From positions 1-46,492 of the forward strand of contig CACYQD010000033.1 of NCBI GenBank assembly GCA_902776475.1: a stretch of DNA of 46,492 nt, in the 5' to 3' direction. A program made the position numbers and the translations under genes. Below are positions 40,703 to 46,492 of this stretch, one piece after another. Position 1 is the first letter of the stretch. Each line of letters opens with the position of its first letter. This DNA is from an uncultured Prevotellaceae bacterium (GTDB lineage: Bacteria; Bacteroidota; Bacteroidia; Bacteroidales; Bacteroidaceae). The notes beneath the pieces were generated by a model, which saw only the letters and a list, made by a program, of their open reading frames with translations, was not told where the DNA came from and did not search any database.

Positions 40703-41314
40703 ATGAAAAGGATATCATTAGCTATCATGTTTGCCCTCTGCACCCTGTCAGTGGCTGCACAGGACGTCATCCGCGTGAATTATAAAGGTGCCAAGCCCAC
40801 CATCAGCGACTTCGCATGGGCTCTGCTGTCCAATTATGTCTGGGACGAGGAAGACGATGTTCTCGACGAGTCGAAAAACGCAGCCAAGAGCGCTTGGACA
40901 CAATATCGCAAAGGTCTTCCGCTGGATGAGGGCGATAAAATCACCGTCGACCAGAAAAACGGCTATGCGGTCTATGAGTCCAGAGATGGGGAAGATTTGC
41001 TGATGGTTGAGATGTGCTACTGGAACGAGGCAGACCAGAAACATAAACTGTTCGCCTACAATGTGAAATGTTACGACGGCGGCAGATATTCCCCTGGACA
41101 GTTTGACGGCCTCACTTTCTACCGCTACGACAATGCCACGAAGAAGATGACCTTATGTGAGGCTCCCGGTTTTGAAGTGGTTTATGGCACTGAAGACGGA
41201 GCATGGGTCTCTTACGACCTGCCGCGAAGCGGCAAAGACATCATCTACACGGAGTGGAAAGGCAACGCGAAGAAGCAGAAGATCCTGAAGTGGAACGGGC
41301 GCCGCTTTAGGTAA
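40703..41314 (+). CDS. Exported protein of unknown function, paralogue of the 13.6-kb gene
   Basis: 203 residues with a signal peptide (MKRISLAIMFALCTLSVAAQ). No named domain. Sequence blocks shared with the product at 13643-14302 are YKGAKPTISDFAWAL, DQKNGYAVYE, MVEMCYWNEADQKHKLFAYN, YRYDNATKKM and DLPRSGKDI, in the same order. The DNA reads TAATG at its end, so the next frame (41314) could overlap by one base. It is therefore probably co-transcribed with the acyl-activating fusion gene downstream, which suggests a role at the envelope. Confidence 0.85.
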   Translation: MKRISLAIMFALCTLSVAAQDVIRVNYKGAKPTISDFAWALLSNYVWDEEDDVLDESKNAAKSAWTQYRKGLPLDEGDKITVDQKNGYAVYESRDGEDLLMVEMCYWNEADQKHKLFAYNVKCYDGGRYSPGQFDGLTFYRYDNATKKMTLCEAPGFEVVYGTEDGAWVSYDLPRSGKDIIYTEWKGNAKKQKILKWNGRRFR

Positions 41315-41343
41315 TGACGAGATTAACGCAGAAAAATACTAAG

Positions 41344-43851
41344 ATGATTAAAGAATCCAAAGGTATTGCCATCATTTCAGGCGATCGTAACATCACTTTC
41401 TCTGAACTCCTTCAGCGCATCGCACTATACAACCGGAAGTCACCCATCAAAACTGGTGAAAGGACGCTCATATTCTCAGAAAACCGCGAAGGATGGATCT
41501 ACGCTTTCTACTCGGTATGGGCTAACCATGGCATCGCTGTTCCTGTGGATGCTTCCTCAACGGTCAGCGACGTGGCTTATATCATCAACGACTGCAATCC
41601 CGTGTGCGTATGGACTTCCCGCGAGAAGATGGAGGTGATGAAGGCGGCCGTCAAGGAGACGGGCAGGCCGGTGGATATTCATCTGATTGACGACTACGAA
41701 ACGGCAGAGACAGACGGCACGAAAGCAGAGATTACATACAAGGAGGAAGATACGGCCCTCATCATCTATACTTCGGGAACAACGGGATCGCCTAAGGGTG
41801 TGATGCTCTCGTTCCAGAATATATTGGTCAATATCCGTGCCGTTTCAGAGGAAGTGCCGATCTTCACGCCTGAGCGTCGCACGCTCATCCTGTTGCCCCT
41901 GCATCATGTGCTGCCCTTGGTGGGAACTGTTGTGATGCCACTCTATGTGGGTGGAGGTGTGGCCATCTGCCCGTCGATGTCTGGACCCGACATCATGGAC
42001 ACCATGCAGAGAGGCAAGATTGCCATCATGATTGGTGTCCCGCGACTATGGCAGACGCTTTATGGAGGCATCAAGAAGAAGATTGATGCCAATGCCCTCA
42101 CACGCGGACTATTCAGTCTCTGTGCCCGTATGAACAGCGTGGCCTTCTCCCGCTTCATCTTCAAGGCCGTCCACAAGAAGATGGGCGGACAAATCAAGTA
42201 TATGGTCAGTGGAGGCGCAGCCCTTGAACGCGAGGTGGCACTGGGATTGCAGACACTGGGCCTGGAACTGCTCGAAGGCTACGGAATGACGGAGGCTGCT
42301 CCCATGATAGCTTTCACCCGGCCCGGCGACTTGTTTCCCAACTGCGTGGGCAAGCCGCTACCGGCCATGGATTGCAAGATTCAAAACGGCGAAGTCTGCG
42401 CCAAGGGTCCCAACGTCATGCAGGGTTACTATAACCGTCCTCATGAGACGGCAAGTGTCATCGACAAGGACGGTTTCCTGCACACGGGCGACCTCGGCTA
42501 CTTCGACGATCACGGGCGCCTCTATCTCACAGGCCGCTGCAAGGAGATCATCGTGCTCTCAAATGGTAAGAATGTGCAGCCCAGCGAGATAGAATATAAA
42601 CTGGAGAAATATACAGAGCGCGTCAAGGAAACAGCTGTCGTGCAGGATGGCGACATGCTGCGTGCCATCATCGTGCCCCAAGAGGAATGGGCCAGGAACC
42701 TGACGGACCAAGAGGTGGAAGAGGCACTGAAGCGCGATGTGCTGGAACCCTATAACCTCACGGTGACCAACTACAAGAAGCTCATGAGCCTGTTTGTCTA
42801 TCGTGGAGAGCTGCCTCGTACCAGGCTGGAGAAACTGCAGCGTTACAAGCTCAAAGACATCCTTGCTGCAGGCACATCGGCCAACATTCAAGAGAAACCT
42901 GAAAAGGAAGCAGAGGAACCCACCTTTGAGGAATACCACATCCTAAAAACATTTATCGAGGAAGAGAAACAGATCAAGCTGCACCCCACCGACCACATCG
43001 AGACCGACCTGGCCTTCGACTCGCTGGACATGGTGGCACTACAGGGATTTATCCAGCAGACCTTCGGTACCAACGTCAATGCAGCCGATATGCCAGGCTT
43101 CAAGAATATCCAGGCATTGGCAGAACACGTGGCCTATAGCAAAACCCGCATGGAGGTGAAGATAGAGGACTGGCATGAGTTTCTCAACACCGACTCCTCC
43201 GGTCTGGTGCTGCCACAGGGCAACCTCAGCATGCCGCTGTTTCTGAAATCATCCCGCCTGCTGTTCAAAGTCTACAACCGTCTTTCGTTCAAAGGTACTG
43301 AAAACATTCCGGCTCATGGCCCGATGATCATTACACCCAACCATCAGAGCTATCTCGACGGAGCGCTGGTCTCTATCGGACTTCCAATGAAGATACTGAG
43401 GGACAGCTATTTCTATGCCACAGAAGAACACCTTCAGGGGGCTTTCCGCCAATATTACGCACGCCACAACAACATTATCATCATGGAACGGGGTAATCTC
43501 CGTGACTCCATTCTCAAACTGGCTGAGGTACTCAAGCGAGGCAAGAATGTGATTATCTTCCCTGAAGGTTCACGTACGCGCACTGGCAGACTGACCGATT
43601 TCAAGAAGACTTTTGCCATCCTCAGCCGCGAATTGCAAGTCCCCATCCTGCCTGTGTGTATCAGAGGGGCTTTCGAGGCATTGCCACGCTCCAGACATTT
43701 CGTCTCGCCACACAAGATTGAGGTTGAGTTTCTGAAGCCTGTCGTTCCAGACAGCAATCTTTCATACGACGAGATTGCCAATCAGGTGAAGCAGATCATT
43801 AACAGCAGGTCACTCGACGCCTTGAGGGATTGTGAGCGTTCGCCAAGATAA
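41344..43851 (+). CDS. Acyl-activating enzyme - ACP - PlsC acyltransferase fusion
   Basis: 835 residues from the ATG at 41344; an ATG at 41314 overlaps the previous stop and adds ten residues, so either may be used. Residues 1-520 are an AMP-forming synthetase: IIYTSGTTGSPKGV at 140-153, LEGYGMTEAAPM, HTGDLGYFDDHGRLYLTGR. About 535-610 is an acyl-carrier domain with the phosphopantetheine Ser in LAFDSLDMV (near 559). About 640-835 is a PlsC-type acyltransferase with NHQSYLD near 666 and FPEGSRTRTG. Together this would activate a fatty acid, hold it on its own carrier and transfer it to a glycerol-type acceptor. E. coli Aas has related parts in the reverse order. Confidence 0.92.
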   Translation: MIKESKGIAIISGDRNITFSELLQRIALYNRKSPIKTGERTLIFSENREGWIYAFYSVWANHGIAVPVDASSTVSDVAYIINDCNPVCVWTSREKMEVMKAAVKETGRPVDIHLIDDYETAETDGTKAEITYKEEDTALIIYTSGTTGSPKGVMLSFQNILVNIRAVSEEVPIFTPERRTLILLPLHHVLPLVGTVVMPLYVGGGVAICPSMSGPDIMDTMQRGKIAIMIGVPRLWQTLYGGIKKKIDANALTRGLFSLCARMNSVAFSRFIFKAVHKKMGGQIKYMVSGGAALEREVALGLQTLGLELLEGYGMTEAAPMIAFTRPGDLFPNCVGKPLPAMDCKIQNGEVCAKGPNVMQGYYNRPHETASVIDKDGFLHTGDLGYFDDHGRLYLTGRCKEIIVLSNGKNVQPSEIEYKLEKYTERVKETAVVQDGDMLRAIIVPQEEWARNLTDQEVEEALKRDVLEPYNLTVTNYKKLMSLFVYRGELPRTRLEKLQRYKLKDILAAGTSANIQEKPEKEAEEPTFEEYHILKTFIEEEKQIKLHPTDHIETDLAFDSLDMVALQGFIQQTFGTNVNAADMPGFKNIQALAEHVAYSKTRMEVKIEDWHEFLNTDSSGLVLPQGNLSMPLFLKSSRLLFKVYNRLSFKGTENIPAHGPMIITPNHQSYLDGALVSIGLPMKILRDSYFYATEEHLQGAFRQYYARHNNIIIMERGNLRDSILKLAEVLKRGKNVIIFPEGSRTRTGRLTDFKKTFAILSRELQVPILPVCIRGAFEALPRSRHFVSPHKIEVEFLKPVVPDSNLSYDEIANQVKQIINSRSLDALRDCERSPR

Positions 43852-43872
43852 TTTGCATGATCAATAATTTCG

Positions 43873-43880
43873 TACCTTTG
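43873..43880 (+). promoter_or_regulatory. -7 box of the AraC-type gene
   Basis: TACCTTTG ends 8 bp before the ATG at 43889, so the leader would be only a few bases. A TTTG lies 17 bp upstream, a little closer than usual. Confidence 0.5.
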
Positions 43881-43888
43881 ATTCTGCT

Positions 43889-44794
43889 ATGACGATAGAC
43901 TTGTATATCAACGAAGCAAATGACTACGCACGTGATATAGGTGCGCCAGTCTATCACCCCCACGTCTCGGTGATACACTATGACGAGGTGGGGGAGATAC
44001 GCCACACGTTGAACAGGATCAACTGCTATGGCATTTTCCTGCAGCAGGAGTTCCCTGAAGGCCTGACTTATGGCATCGGCACCTATCATGAAGGCGACGG
44101 ATCACTGATGGCTTTCTCCCCAGGGCAGATAGGAGGCAAACTGGATGACGGCACGCGAAGGCAGTATTATGGTTGGGTACTGCTGTTTGACAACGAGTTT
44201 ATCCAAGGTACAACTATAGAACAGAAGCTCGACGGCTATCAATTCTTCTCCTACAATTCCAATGAGGCACTCATCTTGACTCCAAATGAAAAGGATATTC
44301 TCGACCGGCTCATGGCAAAGCTGCGTCAGGAGTTGGAAACGCAGTCTCAATCATTTGGACATGATGACATCGTCAGAAACTACATCCTGCTGATCCTCGA
44401 TTACTGCAACCGCTTCTATTTCCGCCAGTTCAAGGAAATGGCAGCTGAAGGCAGCGATATCCTCAGTCGATTCCAGCAAGTACTGACCGACTATTATACG
44501 AATGGCTTGCAAAAGACCTACGGACTGCCAAGCGTAAAGTACTGTGCCAGTGAACTGTGTCTTTCACCAGGTTACTTTGGCGACATCATAAGAGATGCCC
44601 TTGGTGAAAGTCCGAAGGACTACATACGCAATTTCGTCGTCTTACGCGCCAAAAATCTCATCCTTAGCGGAAAGGCCATCGTCCAGGTGGCAGAAGAACT
44701 GGGGTTTGAATACCCCCAGCACTTCACCCGAATGTTCAAGAACACAACCGGTCTGACCCCGAGAGAATTCTTCGACAATCAGCGTAAAAAGTAA
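43889..44794 (+). CDS. AraC family transcriptional regulator
   Basis: 301 residues. The N-terminal part (about 1-170) is a cupin-like sensor (GTYHEGDGSLMAFSPGQIGG). The C-terminal 100 residues are an AraC/XylS-type double helix-turn-helix: KYCASELCLSPGYFGDIIRD and VAEELGFEYPQHFTRMFKN, followed by GLTPREFF. The ligand is unknown. It lies downstream of the acyltransferase fusion but has its own promoter, and it is convergent with the beta-galactosidase gene, so it need not regulate either neighbour. Confidence 0.92.
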   Translation: MTIDLYINEANDYARDIGAPVYHPHVSVIHYDEVGEIRHTLNRINCYGIFLQQEFPEGLTYGIGTYHEGDGSLMAFSPGQIGGKLDDGTRRQYYGWVLLFDNEFIQGTTIEQKLDGYQFFSYNSNEALILTPNEKDILDRLMAKLRQELETQSQSFGHDDIVRNYILLILDYCNRFYFRQFKEMAAEGSDILSRFQQVLTDYYTNGLQKTYGLPSVKYCASELCLSPGYFGDIIRDALGESPKDYIRNFVVLRAKNLILSGKAIVQVAEELGFEYPQHFTRMFKNTTGLTPREFFDNQRKK

Positions 44795-44816
44795 CGTTCC
44801 TTATTTTTGTGGTTTT

Positions 44817-44846
44817 GTCCGCAATCTGTCTGTACAGGTTGCGGAC
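44817..44846. terminator. Hairpin between convergent araC-type and GH2 genes
   Basis: GTCCGCAA-CTG pairs with CAG-TTGCGGAC around a 6-bp loop, with one unpaired position in each arm. It can serve both strands. Confidence 0.7.
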
Positions 44847-44862
44847 CGCTTGCTAATAGTTT

Positions 44863-46492
<1,630 letters not shown>

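Overview
The window looks like chromosome from a member of the Bacteroidales, most likely Prevotellaceae. Four things point there: (i) type IX secretion genes (porX, porW) and a T9SS-like C-terminal tail at the left edge; (ii) a TonB receptor/DUF4249 pair, GH43 and GH2 glycosidases, and a WbuC-type cupin; (iii) at least six promoters of the Bacteroidota form TTTG-N18/20-TAnnTTTG upstream of genes; (iv) few Shine-Dalgarno sequences. I see no rRNA, tRNA, CRISPR array, integrase or insertion-sequence transposase.

Layout. 1-2.2 kb: tail of an exported protein, a bidirectional terminator and a two-domain GH43 glycosidase. 2.3-9.7 kb: a tightly packed minus-strand operon aroA - small Cys-rich membrane protein - porW - porX - tsaE, joining shikimate synthesis, T9SS assembly/regulation and tRNA t6A synthesis. 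9.7-10.1 kb: palindromic, MITE-like repeats. 10.1-12.9 kb: GH25 muramidase-like protein, M50-like membrane protease and a DUF445 protein. 13.1-16.1 kb: WbuC cupin, an exported protein with a paralogue at 40.7 kb, an AT-rich orphan, and a small membrane protein with a PNPOx-like lipoprotein. 16.2-20.5 kb: TonB receptor + DUF4249 lipoprotein, divergent from an acyltransferase-3 membrane protein. 20.5-22.7 kb: a dockerin-like remnant and a three-part protein (A1S_2505-like domain, unknown domain, ADP-ribosylglycohydrolase). 22.7-26.7 kb: repeats, an MBL hydrolase and HrpB helicase. 26.7-29.4 kb: a LytTR regulator, a NAGPA-like membrane protein and a decayed PAP2 phosphatase, behind a promoter region built of 88-bp tandem repeats. 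29.4-31.8 kb: the ammonium operon glnB-amtB-porin, in which both glnB and amtB are frameshifted by exact short tandem duplications. 32.1-38.4 kb: patatin-Omp85, SGNH hydrolase, TlpA-like thioredoxin and two exported unknowns. 38.5-40.4 kb: an acidic lipoprotein, an HD-domain protein and a small heat-shock protein behind a sigma-54-type promoter. 40.7-44.8 kb: second member of the exported paralogue pair, an acyl-activating/ACP/acyltransferase fusion and an AraC regulator. 44.9 kb to the right edge: a GH2 beta-galactosidase, cut by the window end.

Most of the window is ordinary housekeeping and envelope biology. The points most worth a second look are the double frameshift in glnB-amtB, where removing one duplicate copy restores each reading frame; the three-domain ADP-ribose-type protein; the 88-bp promoter repeats; the sigma-54 promoter with tandem dyads in front of hsp20; and the pair of paralogous exported proteins. 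None of these can be shown to be new from sequence reading alone.
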